DNA from: Flavisolibacter tropicus
GTDB taxonomy: Bacteria; Bacteroidota; Bacteroidia; Chitinophagales; Chitinophagaceae
Assembly: GCF_001644645.1 (NCBI RefSeq)
Contig: NZ_CP011390.1
Location: 1-64,000, forward strand
DNA: 64,000 nt
Direction: 5' to 3'
Positions 43,753 to 53,135 of the stretch are shown in pieces. Positions within the stretch are counted from its first letter, which is position 1; each line of letters begins with the position of its first letter. Under the pieces are notes generated by a model. The model worked only from the letters and a program-made list of their open reading frames with translations. It did no database searches and was not told where the DNA came from. The position numbers and the translations under genes were made by a program.

Positions 43753-45585
43753 CTACCAGCCTGTTGTCTGAGTAAGATTAAAGCCTTTCTCTTTATATTG
43801 AACAATCTGAGATTGACCAACTGGAGACAGATAAACGCGATCAGTAAAGGCATTTCTGTTTGCAGCGCTTTCAACCATCCAGAAGCCAACCATTGCACTG
43901 GCATTTGTTCCATCCCAAGTTACAATAGTACCGTCATCTTTCTTAACTCTGATTTTTCCTTTGTTTGCAGTTGTTAGGTAGCTAGGAATCTCTGCTTGTA
44001 CATTTACCCAAGGACCAAGAAGATAATCAGGGTTTGAGCTAAAGTTCATGTAGCTAAGCTTTTTCCATCTCTTAAGGTCCAATAAGCGGGTGTGTTCAAA
44101 TACAAATTCCATTCTTCTTTCACGACGGATTTCCCAAATCAATGCTGGTACATCGGCGTCACGTGCAGGATCGTTAGGTATTGCTGCTAATTGAAGAGGC
44201 GCTGTTTTTTGCACTCCTTTAGAAATAGCGTCACCATCCAGAGGACGGTTACGTATAGCATTAATGGATTTATTCAGGTCAGTCTGGCTTACGGCTGCAC
44301 TACCAAAATATTGAGCTAGTACTGCTTTTGCTTCAATCCAGTTCAACACCACTTCTGCCAATCGAATAATTGGGGCATCGCTGGTATTGGTATTACTACC
44401 CCATGCTGGAGGATATGTTTTATTAATATAAGTGATAGCCTCTCTTGACGCAAACTTATAACCATATAAAAGGGTAGCTGATGCAGCAAGTGGTTTGTCA
44501 ATAAACGAAGCTTCAAAACGAGGGTCTCTTGTTTTCACTAAATCAGCAATTGCAAAACTTTTGGCATTGGTAACAGTAGAGTTTTGCCAAACATTTCCAT
44601 CATTCGCAATAAAGGATTTGATTAAAACCAAGTTAGGATCTACGCCAACAACCTCAGTGCCATTTGAATAGGAACCAATAGCGTGAGTTATATTCAAGGC
44701 AGCATCATATTTTCTGTAAAGTATAACTTCTGGATGCCCGGCTAAATCGTCGGACGAGAAGATAGATTTAAAATCTTTGCTGAAGTTATATTTATTGCTA
44801 TTCATTACAATTTCAGATGCTTCTACAGCAAATTCAAGATATTTCTTTGCTCTTGCAGCATCTAAACCATGATAATGCTGAAATGTTCCTTCAAATAGCA
44901 TAAAACGAGAAATAAAAGCAGCAGCAATATATTTATTCATATATTGAGTACCATCATTATCCCTCATGTTTGCAAGTGCATATTTAAAGTCATCATACAC
45001 TTTATCCATCACTACGCCCCGGTTATCTCTGTCTTTGTATAAAGTTTGCAAATCAGAATAGTCAACTAATTTGTCAAAATAAGGAACATCGCCAAATACG
45101 CTTACTAAACGGGAGTATTCAAACCCTCTGAAAAATCTTCCAACAGCAGTCCAGTGTTTGTATGCTTCATCAGAAAGTTTTGGCTTTACTACATTATCCA
45201 AACGGTCCAATAAAATGTTTGATTTACGAACCCAAGCAAAGTTCCATGTAGGTCCGGCATAAGAAGACATCCACGCAGCTGTTTCTGAAGAGGAGCCTCT
45301 AGATGCAGGAATACTACTTTCAAAACTTGTTTGTGCATTTTTGCCAGTTAGATCATCGGAGAAAGTATATCCTCTAACAGGTGAGTAATCTACTCCAAAT
45401 CCAGTATTGTAACCAGAAAAATAATACGGATAATATGAGTTTGCATACATGCGAACATCATCTTCATTTCTCCAATATTGATCATCAAGATAATTTGTAA
45501 GCGGCGGCCGGTCTAATACGTCTTTACCGCAAGACAGCAGCAATGTACAAGCTAATAAGCTATATAGATATTTTGAAAAGTTCAT
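43753..45585 (-). CDS. RagB/SusD-family nutrient-uptake outer-membrane lipoprotein
   Basis: 610-residue SusD homologue with a lipoprotein signal (LLACTLLLSCGKDVLDRPPL, Cys about 19). Typical features are YLDDQYWRNEDDVRMYANSY (about 38-57), the TPR-like helical region RFFRGFEYSRLVSVFGDVPY (about 148-167), and the C-terminal RLAEVVLNWIEAKA and IRRERRMEFVFEHTRLLDLK motifs. It caps the SusC-type transporter encoded 12 bp upstream. It belongs to the classical RagB/SusD branch, unlike the SusD-like_2 protein of locus B, so the two loci probably handle different ligands. The substrate cannot be read from the context. Confidence 0.95.
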   Translation of the reverse strand: MNFSKYLYSLLACTLLLSCGKDVLDRPPLTNYLDDQYWRNEDDVRMYANSYYPYYFSGYNTGFGVDYSPVRGYTFSDDLTGKNAQTSFESSIPASRGSSSETAAWMSSYAGPTWNFAWVRKSNILLDRLDNVVKPKLSDEAYKHWTAVGRFFRGFEYSRLVSVFGDVPYFDKLVDYSDLQTLYKDRDNRGVVMDKVYDDFKYALANMRDNDGTQYMNKYIAAAFISRFMLFEGTFQHYHGLDAARAKKYLEFAVEASEIVMNSNKYNFSKDFKSIFSSDDLAGHPEVILYRKYDAALNITHAIGSYSNGTEVVGVDPNLVLIKSFIANDGNVWQNSTVTNAKSFAIADLVKTRDPRFEASFIDKPLAASATLLYGYKFASREAITYINKTYPPAWGSNTNTSDAPIIRLAEVVLNWIEAKAVLAQYFGSAAVSQTDLNKSINAIRNRPLDGDAISKGVQKTAPLQLAAIPNDPARDADVPALIWEIRRERRMEFVFEHTRLLDLKRWKKLSYMNFSSNPDYLLGPWVNVQAEIPSYLTTANKGKIRVKKDDGTIVTWDGTNASAMVGFWMVESAANRNAFTDRVYLSPVGQSQIVQYKEKGFNLTQTTGW

Positions 45586-45597
45586 TATTCTTGTTTT

Positions 45598-48500
45598 TTA
45601 AAAATTTAATTGTGCACCAAATGAAACGCTCTTGAATGCGGGTACGCCAGTACCAGTGCGGCTAGAATTGTAATTCGATGTATTCCACATAGAATAGCCA
45701 TTGATGCTTTCTGGATCAATCGGTAAATCTCCTAAATGATCCCAGGTTATAAAGTTTTCAAGGCCTACATATACTCTCAACGTATTCATTTTTACTTTGC
45801 TCATTACAGATTTAGGAAGTGTATAACCTACTGTAACATTTTTCAAGCGGAGATAGGCCATATTTAACAAATAACGGTCTTGCACCTGCATGTTGTTGGT
45901 TGAGTTGCTAGCAGCATTGTTATAAGCTGCAGGATAGAAGGCATTAGTGTTTTGAGGAGTCCAATAATTGCCAGCAATTGCTTCTGGCATGGCGCCATCG
46001 GCAGAATTATATCCTGGAATTGCAAGGAATCCATCTCCCCAAATTTGGCGACTTCCAACACCTTGGAAGAAGGCTCCGAAATCAAATCCTTTATAGTCTG
46101 CTCCTAATCTGAATCCATATTCGTAACGAGGAGTAGAGTTTCCAATTACCTCAAGGTCACCATGATTTGCTAAGGTTCCACTACCATTACTAATTTCACC
46201 ATCACCATTCAAGTCTCTGAACTTAACATCACCAGGGCCAAAATAGAAGTTTGAGGAATTTTGTAAGAATGGTTGGTATACTGGTTTTTTACCATCAACA
46301 CCTGGTTTCAATTTGTAGGCTTTCTTACCACCATTCAGAGCACTTTCAGCTGCAGTAAGTGTAACCAGAATAGGTTTACCATCTGCACCAAGTTCAAAAT
46401 CCTCTAATTGGTATAATCTGTCAGTACGATAACCCCAGATTTCGCCTATAGTTTTACCAGTGTAATTGCTGGTAACTTGGGTCCCTGTACCATAATCTGT
46501 CAAGGTTGATTTGGCATCAGAGATGTTTCCTCTGAAATTGATGCCCAAGCCATTTTTAAATCTATGATTGAAGTTCATTGAAAACTCCCAACCTCTTGTT
46601 TGCAAAGACCCGAAATTTCCTAATGGGGCAGGGGCTCCAAAAGTAAATGGTATGCCTTCCAAAGGCATGATCATATTGTTGGTATTTCTTTCAAAAAGAT
46701 CAAAAGTAAAGTTGATCTTATTGTTAAGAACTGCAACATCTACACCTAAGTTTTTGCTTTCAACATCTTGCCATTGAATATCGGAAAATACAGCAGATGG
46801 AGTACCAGTATAGGCTACTCTAGCTCCATTTGCTCCAATCCAAGTGGCAGCGCCGCCTGGTAAAGTTGAAATATATAACCCGTTTGGTACAGTTTGGTCA
46901 CCAATTGTACCCCAAGATCCACGGAACTTAAGAGAGTTTACAACAGGTTTCATCCACTGCAAAAACTCTTCTTCACTAGCTACCCAACCTGCAGAGAAAG
47001 AAGGATACCATCTCCACCACAAAGAGGACATGAATTTGGATGAGCCATCATAACGTAAGTTTCCTTCAAGTAAGTACTTATTTCTAAACGCATAGTTTAT
47101 ACGTCCAAAATAGCCTAATTGAGATTCCCAGGTTTTGTCTCCAGCAATAGTTTGTGTTCCAGTACCGAAGTTAAATTGAGGATTCTCAATGTTTGATAAA
47201 CCAGTTATTTGAGAAGATTGCCATTCAGTAGTGGCAGTAACACGGTTAACTCCTAGGATAAATTTAAATACATTGTCTTCATTTAAATTTAATCCATAAG
47301 TAGTGTAAGCGTTAATGGTATGACTGAAAAAGTTAGTAGCTGTTCGGGCAAAATGGTCTGGATTAGATCCTAAAGCAGTGTAAGCATCCAATGATAAGTC
47401 AAAAGCGCGAATAGCACCTGGAGTTGTACTGCTAACCACTTGACCTTCGTTGTTTACATATACAGGGTTCCCGCTTGCATCAACACGAGCTTTCGGTGCT
47501 ACCCAAGAGTTTCTCGCGGTAAATCTTGTGCCCGGTCTGTTCCACATTTCTTCTTGGTTAGAAAAAGTATAATCGAAATCTACTTTCCAGTCGTTTGTGA
47601 TTTTAACTGTTGAACCAAGATTTAAATTCGAATAATTCTGCAAAATGTTAGCTGTGTTTGCTGCAGCTACTTCACTATATGGGCTACGGATGGCATCTCC
47701 ATTTTCATCATTGCCTAACGGATATAGGGAGCTCCATCTGTATAAATACAGCCAAGGGTCAGCAGTTGTTGAGTTTGTTGCATATGCATATTCTTTATTT
47801 CTTCTGGAATACAATGCACCACCACGAATAGTAAGATACTTGTTAAGCTCACTAGATAATTTCAATGAAGCGTTATAACGAGAGAATTTATCAACTTTTG
47901 CAGGCTTCAACATACCGCTTTGGTCTAATAAACCCAATCCCAAATTGTACGACGTTTTTCCTTGAGTAAGACCTACAGACAAATCATGTTGCTGAGTGGG
48001 TGCCCATTCTTTTACCATATAGTCGTAAGGGTCATAAGTACGAACCCCCATTTTCTGGTTGGTAGCTCCTTGAACATACCAATCTCTTCCAAACACAGTA
48101 GGATCGTTTGGACCGATGGTATTGCCATACTGCTCCTTCCATGCTACAGCTTTTTCATAGCTAGCACGGTCTACATAATAAAATGCACCAGTAGGGGTAA
48201 ATGTGCCAATCCGTTCAGCAGCGTCTACAGTATATTTTAAGCCATTTACATCCGCCATTTTCAGATCTTTCCACACATTTTGATAAGAAAAGTTATTGGA
48301 GTAGTTGATTTGAGGCTTACCATTTCCAGAACCTTTTTTGGTAGTGATCAATATAACACCAAAGGAGGCTTTAGAACCGTAAATCGATGCGGACGCAGCA
48401 TCTTTTAAAACTGTAATGGATTCAATATCATTAGGATTTACCACTTGAATACTTGGTATTTCTACGTTGTCAAGTAATATCAATGGTTTATTTCCTCCCT

Positions 48501-49029
48501 CTAATGATCCAATCTGCCCTCTTATTTTGATAATCGGGTCAGATCCAACTTCACCACTTGGAATGGTTACGCTTAAACCAGATGCAGCACCTTGAAGACC
48601 TCTACCCACATCTGCAATAGGTCTGCCTCCTAAAGTTTTCTTAACATCAACAGTTGAAACAGAACCAGTTACATTTCCTCTTTTCTGAGAAGCATAACCT
48701 ACAACTACCACATCTTCAAGTGTATTGTTTTTTGAAGAGGATAAGATGATGCCGACGTTGTTCTCATCAGATACAGTGTAGTTTTGGTTTACAAATCCTA
48801 CATAAGATAACACTAATACATGCCCCTTTTCAGCATTGATACTAAATGTACCATTTGCCGCTGTTTGAGTATTTTGTTTAGTGTTACGGTTGGTAACAGT
48901 TACTCCTTGCAAAGGAGTATTGTCAGTTTGCGAAAGAACAGTACCTGTGATTTGCCGGCTTTGTGCGAAACCGACAAACGTGACCAACAGGCACGCAGCT
49001 GCCATGAGCAGTCGTTTTAATACATCCAT
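45598..49029 (-). CDS. SusC/RagA-family TonB-linked outer-membrane transporter (locus A)
   Basis: 1143-residue TonB-dependent transporter: signal peptide about 1-22 (CLLVTFVGFAQ), regulatory-like beta-sandwich about 25-105 (GTVLSQTDNTPLQGVTVTN), plug about 110-235 (VVVGYASQKRGNVTGSVSTV, then DAASASIYGSKASFGVILIT), and a long barrel ending in GAQLNF. The plug contains IKIRGQIGSLEGGNKPLILL, typical of SusC. With the SusD gene 12 bp downstream it makes a nutrient-import complex. It shares the first residues and the 5' leader with locus B. No regulator gene is adjacent; paired GTGTAAATTCT words lie about 190-230 bp upstream. Confidence 0.95.
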   Translation of the reverse strand: MDVLKRLLMAAACLLVTFVGFAQSRQITGTVLSQTDNTPLQGVTVTNRNTKQNTQTAANGTFSINAEKGHVLVLSYVGFVNQNYTVSDENNVGIILSSSKNNTLEDVVVVGYASQKRGNVTGSVSTVDVKKTLGGRPIADVGRGLQGAASGLSVTIPSGEVGSDPIIKIRGQIGSLEGGNKPLILLDNVEIPSIQVVNPNDIESITVLKDAASASIYGSKASFGVILITTKKGSGNGKPQINYSNNFSYQNVWKDLKMADVNGLKYTVDAAERIGTFTPTGAFYYVDRASYEKAVAWKEQYGNTIGPNDPTVFGRDWYVQGATNQKMGVRTYDPYDYMVKEWAPTQQHDLSVGLTQGKTSYNLGLGLLDQSGMLKPAKVDKFSRYNASLKLSSELNKYLTIRGGALYSRRNKEYAYATNSTTADPWLYLYRWSSLYPLGNDENGDAIRSPYSEVAAANTANILQNYSNLNLGSTVKITNDWKVDFDYTFSNQEEMWNRPGTRFTARNSWVAPKARVDASGNPVYVNNEGQVVSSTTPGAIRAFDLSLDAYTALGSNPDHFARTATNFFSHTINAYTTYGLNLNEDNVFKFILGVNRVTATTEWQSSQITGLSNIENPQFNFGTGTQTIAGDKTWESQLGYFGRINYAFRNKYLLEGNLRYDGSSKFMSSLWWRWYPSFSAGWVASEEEFLQWMKPVVNSLKFRGSWGTIGDQTVPNGLYISTLPGGAATWIGANGARVAYTGTPSAVFSDIQWQDVESKNLGVDVAVLNNKINFTFDLFERNTNNMIMPLEGIPFTFGAPAPLGNFGSLQTRGWEFSMNFNHRFKNGLGINFRGNISDAKSTLTDYGTGTQVTSNYTGKTIGEIWGYRTDRLYQLEDFELGADGKPILVTLTAAESALNGGKKAYKLKPGVDGKKPVYQPFLQNSSNFYFGPGDVKFRDLNGDGEISNGSGTLANHGDLEVIGNSTPRYEYGFRLGADYKGFDFGAFFQGVGSRQIWGDGFLAIPGYNSADGAMPEAIAGNYWTPQNTNAFYPAAYNNAASNSTNNMQVQDRYLLNMAYLRLKNVTVGYTLPKSVMSKVKMNTLRVYVGLENFITWDHLGDLPIDPESINGYSMWNTSNYNSSRTGTGVPAFKSVSFGAQLNF

Positions 49030-49082
49030 AAACAGAAAAAATTTTAAGGCATAAATGTAACGAAAATGTTAACAGATGAGCT
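49030..49082 (-). promoter_or_regulatory. Leader of locus A susC, shared with locus B
   Basis: Minus-strand leader with CTCATCTGTTA, TTACATTTATG, CCTTAAAATT and CTGTTT before ATGGATGTATTAAA, matching the locus B leader in content and order. TTACATTTA is a near-match to the -7 box and could instead mean that the promoters are what is shared. Confidence 0.55.
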
Positions 49083-49221
49083 TTGATAATAATCAGTTAA
49101 GCTTCTTTTCTAGCAAATTGTGCATAGAAAGAGAATAATTCGGAAAGTCTTGCCAGTAAAGGATTTGGAGGGAATTGACTATCTCAAATCGTGTTGGTGC
49201 TTTTTTTAGTAAACCGAACTA

Positions 49222-49256
49222 GTGTAAATTCTGATTGGCAGGTAGGTGTAAATTCT
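49222..49256. repeat. Paired GTGTAAATTCT direct repeats upstream of locus A
   Basis: Two perfect 11-bp copies (49222-49232 and 49246-49256), start to start 24 bp apart. Position upstream of a susC gene suggests a possible regulator-binding pair; the rest of the 261-bp gap shows nothing definite. Confidence 0.5.
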
Positions 49257-49290
49257 TAAAATATATAAGGAGGGTTGTGGAATAACTATT

Positions 49291-50910
49291 TTATTCAAAC
49301 AACTCATATTTCGTTTTGGGACGACGACGCTCCAGCCACTGAAATTTTTCAAGGCGGGCCGATTCGGGACTTTTTTGAGAAATAGGTGTCAACGTACCCT
49401 TTATGGTGTTTCTCAAAACTACTTTGTGCAGTTCGCCTTTGTCAAAATAAACATCCATCAGTTCGCTGGTCGTTTGATTTACTCCGGTATAGGCGCTATC
49501 CTTATCCTGTATAAAATAAATGGATTCTGCATTGCCTTTTGCTCCAATGGTGTCTATGTTTCCTTCTTTAAACTGGCCATCCATGCGATTCGCCTTCACC
49601 TGGTTGTACACACCAATTTGGCTTTCGTTGACTACAAAGCTGTTTTCAAATACTTGAAAGCGGTCAGCCTTTTTGTTTTTAGTAAAAAGGTAAATGGTAT
49701 CACCCGTTACCTGACTTTTCTTGGACCAAACTACCGGGTTGTCATAAAGTCGAAATGTAGAATCTTTGAACGAGTAAAATAGGCTATCGCTTACAGCCTG
49801 CACAGAATCAGAATAAATACGTACATTCCGAAAGGCTTCAAAGTAGCGGTTAGTGCTGTCGTTATTTAAACGGGGTGAATTTGTATTGGGCTTTTTACTA
49901 TTTTTAGCTACTGGTGCGGCTTTCTTTTGAACTGTATCTGGTATTTTATATAAATCGGTAAGCTTGGCTGAGAAGAGCGTGTCGGCAGCCACATAAATAG
50001 AATCTTTCTCCTGACGTATTATCATCAAGGGCTTTTTAGTTGCCAGGTATGCACCAGTCTTTTTATTAGCAAATATTTCATTGGCTAGAATGTTCACACC
50101 CTGTGATGTATCGATCAATACACCATTTCCTCGGATTTGGATGATACCAGAACTATCATCATTGGCTATCTGGTCGCCAAGAACCACCATAGATTTATCC
50201 TGAATGCGGGTACGTTGTGAAAATTCAGCATGTCCGCTACGCAAGTCATAATAACCTTCACGCGTTTGAATGGTACGGCCGCTACTATCTTTCATAAACG
50301 TCTCCGTTATAAACCGAGCCATCTGCGTTTCGGTATTGTAAATCATGGAGTCTGTTTGAAGGTCGTAGGCAGGGTCTTTTAATTTTACGTTTTTCTTAAA
50401 ATAGACATCTCTGATGTCTGCATAGTAGACGCCTTCTTCACTGGTCAATACCGACTTTTTGTTGACAACACGACCACCGTTCTTATAAGTCCCTACTTTA
50501 GTAGCAAGATCATATTCAAGTTCTTTAGTCGTTAATATACCATGCCCATCCGTTAGTTTAACATTACCAGTTAAATACGCTTTTCGTTCGTTTAGTAAAT
50601 AGCGTAAGTAATTAGAGTAAACATGTGCAGTATCGCTATCATTGATATGTACATGACCGTAAGCTTCTAAAATTCTGGTATTGGTATTAACTACCAAGCT
50701 ATCGCAATAGAAATAAGTTGTGCCTTGCCGAACTTTTACCTTGCCTGCCAGGATTTGCAGTTCAGACCCATCCGGAAGTTTTTTATAGGACTGGCGTTGG
50801 GTTGGTGGCAAAATATGTAATGGTTGCACGCTGTCTGCCGGTGCTGTTTGTGCATCAGCTGCAACTAGTGAAAGCAATGATACCAGTAATAAAATCAGTC
50901 TAATCTTCAT
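49291..50910 (-). CDS. OstA-like (LptA/LptD N-domain) lipopolysaccharide-transport protein
   Basis: 539-residue exported protein with signal peptide (LLLVSLLSLVAADAQ). Residues about 35-260 form repeated short beta-strands of the OstA/LptA jelly-roll type: LAGKVKVRQGTTYFYCDSLV, LEAYGHVHINDSDTAHVYSN, AYLTGNVKLTDGHGILTTKE. Such proteins bridge LPS across the periplasm to the outer-membrane LptD. The second half continues with similar strands (AFRNVRIYSDSVQAVSDSLF). It overlaps the upstream MCE gene by 4 bp (ATGA), so they are co-translated. Its proximity to lptD at 54232 strengthens the LPS-transport role. Confidence 0.82.
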   Translation of the reverse strand: MKIRLILLLVSLLSLVAADAQTAPADSVQPLHILPPTQRQSYKKLPDGSELQILAGKVKVRQGTTYFYCDSLVVNTNTRILEAYGHVHINDSDTAHVYSNYLRYLLNERKAYLTGNVKLTDGHGILTTKELEYDLATKVGTYKNGGRVVNKKSVLTSEEGVYYADIRDVYFKKNVKLKDPAYDLQTDSMIYNTETQMARFITETFMKDSSGRTIQTREGYYDLRSGHAEFSQRTRIQDKSMVVLGDQIANDDSSGIIQIRGNGVLIDTSQGVNILANEIFANKKTGAYLATKKPLMIIRQEKDSIYVAADTLFSAKLTDLYKIPDTVQKKAAPVAKNSKKPNTNSPRLNNDSTNRYFEAFRNVRIYSDSVQAVSDSLFYSFKDSTFRLYDNPVVWSKKSQVTGDTIYLFTKNKKADRFQVFENSFVVNESQIGVYNQVKANRMDGQFKEGNIDTIGAKGNAESIYFIQDKDSAYTGVNQTTSELMDVYFDKGELHKVVLRNTIKGTLTPISQKSPESARLEKFQWLERRRPKTKYELFE

Positions 50911-51920
50911 TGGCCGCCTACAGGAATCGTATCCTTAATCGCTGGCGAAGTTAATGGCTGGGGGCTTGACTTGCTTCCAAAAACGGAAATATTAACGTAG
51001 CGTTTCGGGTGCAAACGCACATCATCTAGTAAAATTTCTAAACCTAGAGCTACCTTGTTCATTTGGTCATAAAGCTTTCGGTCATTAACCAATGCACCCA
51101 AGGTGCCGTTTGGATTATTAATATGTTCAATACTGGTGCGTAGTCCTGCTGCTGTGCCTTTTAATTCGGTGATAGTGCCTTCTAGTGCTGCTACGGTCTC
51201 CTGTATACGAGCGTTAGCCAAATTGGCCGTTGTTACTTCTACATTACGTATAGTGGAATTAATAGCATCATTATTTTTTGCCAGATTTGCAGATACCGCA
51301 TTCATGTTGCTGAGTGTCTGTGCCAGCGCGCCGGTTTGTGCATTCAGTAATTGTTCCAGGTGTGCTGAAGAGATCGCAAGCCGAGCAATTAATGTTTGAA
51401 TATTACTGTTGGTGGCGGGATCAAATATCGCAGACATACTTCCCAGAATAAGCTTGAATGAATCCAATGTCTCATTTACCCGGGTAATGGTAGGAGAGAG
51501 CTGGGTTTTTAAATCTGCCATCAGACCTGCTTCTAGGCGGGTAGATATAGTATCGCCTTCATTTAAATAGCTATTAGATGTGCCTTTCTCAATATTAATA
51601 AATGAAGAGCCTACAATGGCCCCATCAATAAATGCCACAGAATTACTAGGAATAACCACGTCACGGTTTAATCGAAAAGCAACGATAATCGAATTGACTT
51701 CTTTGTCTGATGGAATAAAATTGTAAACTGTTCCTATAGGTAATCCATTGATTTTTACCTGATTTGACTTTTCTAAGGAGCCAATATTCTTAAATACCGC
51801 GTAATAGGTAGGCTCGCGGTTAAACAGGTTTCTTCCTTTCAAAAAATTAAACCCTAATACCAATACTAGTATCGCTGCAATCGCAAGGAGGCCCACCTTA
51901 GCTTCATTTGAAATCTTCAT
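50907..51920 (-). CDS. MCE/MlaD-family protein
   Basis: 337-residue inner-membrane-anchored protein: one N-terminal helix (about 8-25, VGLLAIAAILVLVLGFNFL), then the MCE domain about 36-118 (YYAVFKNIGSLEKSNQVKIN, GLPIGTVYNF, then VAFIDGAIVGSSFINIEKG), and a long helical tail (about 125-300) that is likely to assemble into a channel with other copies. MlaD proteins bind phospholipid and move it between the membranes with an ABC transporter; no mlaE/mlaF genes are next to it. Its stop overlaps the start of the OstA-like gene, suggesting linked lipid and LPS trafficking. Confidence 0.9.
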   Translation of the reverse strand: MKISNEAKVGLLAIAAILVLVLGFNFLKGRNLFNREPTYYAVFKNIGSLEKSNQVKINGLPIGTVYNFIPSDKEVNSIIVAFRLNRDVVIPSNSVAFIDGAIVGSSFINIEKGTSNSYLNEGDTISTRLEAGLMADLKTQLSPTITRVNETLDSFKLILGSMSAIFDPATNSNIQTLIARLAISSAHLEQLLNAQTGALAQTLSNMNAVSANLAKNNDAINSTIRNVEVTTANLANARIQETVAALEGTITELKGTAAGLRTSIEHINNPNGTLGALVNDRKLYDQMNKVALGLEILLDDVRLHPKRYVNISVFGSKSSPQPLTSPAIKDTIPVGGQ

Positions 51921-52060
51921 GCTTTTCGTTTTCTATGGCGTAGTACTACTGTCTAATCCGGTGCCAATATAACAATATATTTCTCGCTGTTGTGCACATT
52001 AAAGTCACATAGCCAAGACACGCAAAAAAATTGTACCATGCTATAGATGAACGAATTAGC

Positions 52061-53068
52061 TTATTTAGCTAGGGCTTTACGTTTTTGCTCTTCTTGCTCT
52101 ACCGCTTTTAAAAAACTATATGTTTCTTTTGAGGAGACTGCTGGAGCCTGTGTTTGGCCGTCAGAAGATACTTGCTGTTTTTCCAACCAGGTAATATAAC
52201 TCTTTAATGCATTGGTTACGCAGCGGGCTATCTCATCCTGACCTTCCTGACTATTTAAATATTGTTCTTCAGTACGATCAGAGATATACCCTGTTTCTAC
52301 TAATATGCTAGGCATAGCAGTAGCCTGAAGTACCCAGATGCCTACCTGTCGCTGTTTCTGGCCACGGCTGGTTCTGCCAGCTAGTGTAAATTGTTCTTCT
52401 ACCATGCCTGCCAGGGTAGCACTGCGTTTAAAGAATTGTTTGGTTTTTAAAAGAGAAAGCGCAACGAACTCTGGAGAGTTGGGGTCAATGTCACCATAGT
52501 TTTGCTTGTAATTATCTTCCGTTAACATCGGCGCATTTTCTTTCATCGCCACTTCTTTATCCTCATTTTTATGCGCTCCCCATATATAGGTCTCAGTGCC
52601 TTTAGCTGGATTAGGTGTGGTATAATAGCGGTATTGTGGTACCTGTTTGGTTACCTTCTTCTTTTTCTTTCCTTTACCCACATAGGTAACCACTGTTTTA
52701 TTACCAATAAACTCTTTATGTTGTACAGCAGGGGCAGAGTTAACGTGAATAGAGATAAACAGGTCTCCGTGGTTTTTATTGGCTATATCAGCCCTTGTAT
52801 GTAACTGTACATAATCGTCAGTAGGGCGAGTGCGGATCAATTTAATTTCAGGGTATTCTTTGCGGATCAGTTCAGCTAGTTTGCTTTCCACTGCCAGGCA
52901 TATGTCTTTTTCATTCGAATAGGCACCTCTGGCACCTACATCATTACCACCATGACCAGCATCTATAATAATAGTGCGGATGGCTTTTTGTCTTTTCTCA
53001 AATGTAAAAGAAACTAGCACAGTGAGAAGACTAAAAAAAGATAGGGTAAGCAATGTTTTCTTAAGCAT
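52061..53068 (-). CDS. N-acetylmuramoyl-L-alanine amidase (Amidase_3), paralogue 1
   Basis: 335-residue exported zinc amidase that cuts the MurNAc-L-Ala bond in peptidoglycan. Signal peptide about 1-22. IIIDAGHGGNDVGARG (about 33-48) and the Glu in YSNEKDICLAV, plus ISIHVNSAP (about 105-113), give the H, E, H zinc ligands. The catalytic Glu is expected in SILVETGYISD. Between ISIH and GTETYIWG there is an insertion with TYVGKGKKKKKVTKQVP, strongly basic and shared with the neighbouring paralogue; it may bind wall polymer or anionic surface. The neighbour is an apparent tandem duplication. Confidence 0.93.
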   Translation of the reverse strand: MLKKTLLTLSFFSLLTVLVSFTFEKRQKAIRTIIIDAGHGGNDVGARGAYSNEKDICLAVESKLAELIRKEYPEIKLIRTRPTDDYVQLHTRADIANKNHGDLFISIHVNSAPAVQHKEFIGNKTVVTYVGKGKKKKKVTKQVPQYRYYTTPNPAKGTETYIWGAHKNEDKEVAMKENAPMLTEDNYKQNYGDIDPNSPEFVALSLLKTKQFFKRSATLAGMVEEQFTLAGRTSRGQKQRQVGIWVLQATAMPSILVETGYISDRTEEQYLNSQEGQDEIARCVTNALKSYITWLEKQQVSSDGQTQAPAVSSKETYSFLKAVEQEEQKRKALAK

Positions 53069-53135
53069 TTCAAAATCAATTTACTGATCAGTTATAGGTG
53101 TTACTGCATTTTCCAAGCCAATTATAAAGAGAATA

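Noticed and set aside
43756..45585. Polysaccharide utilisation loci with named substrate
   Set aside because: SusC/SusD pairs are clear but no glycoside hydrolase, lyase, sulfatase or dedicated regulator is in the window, so no substrate can be assigned.
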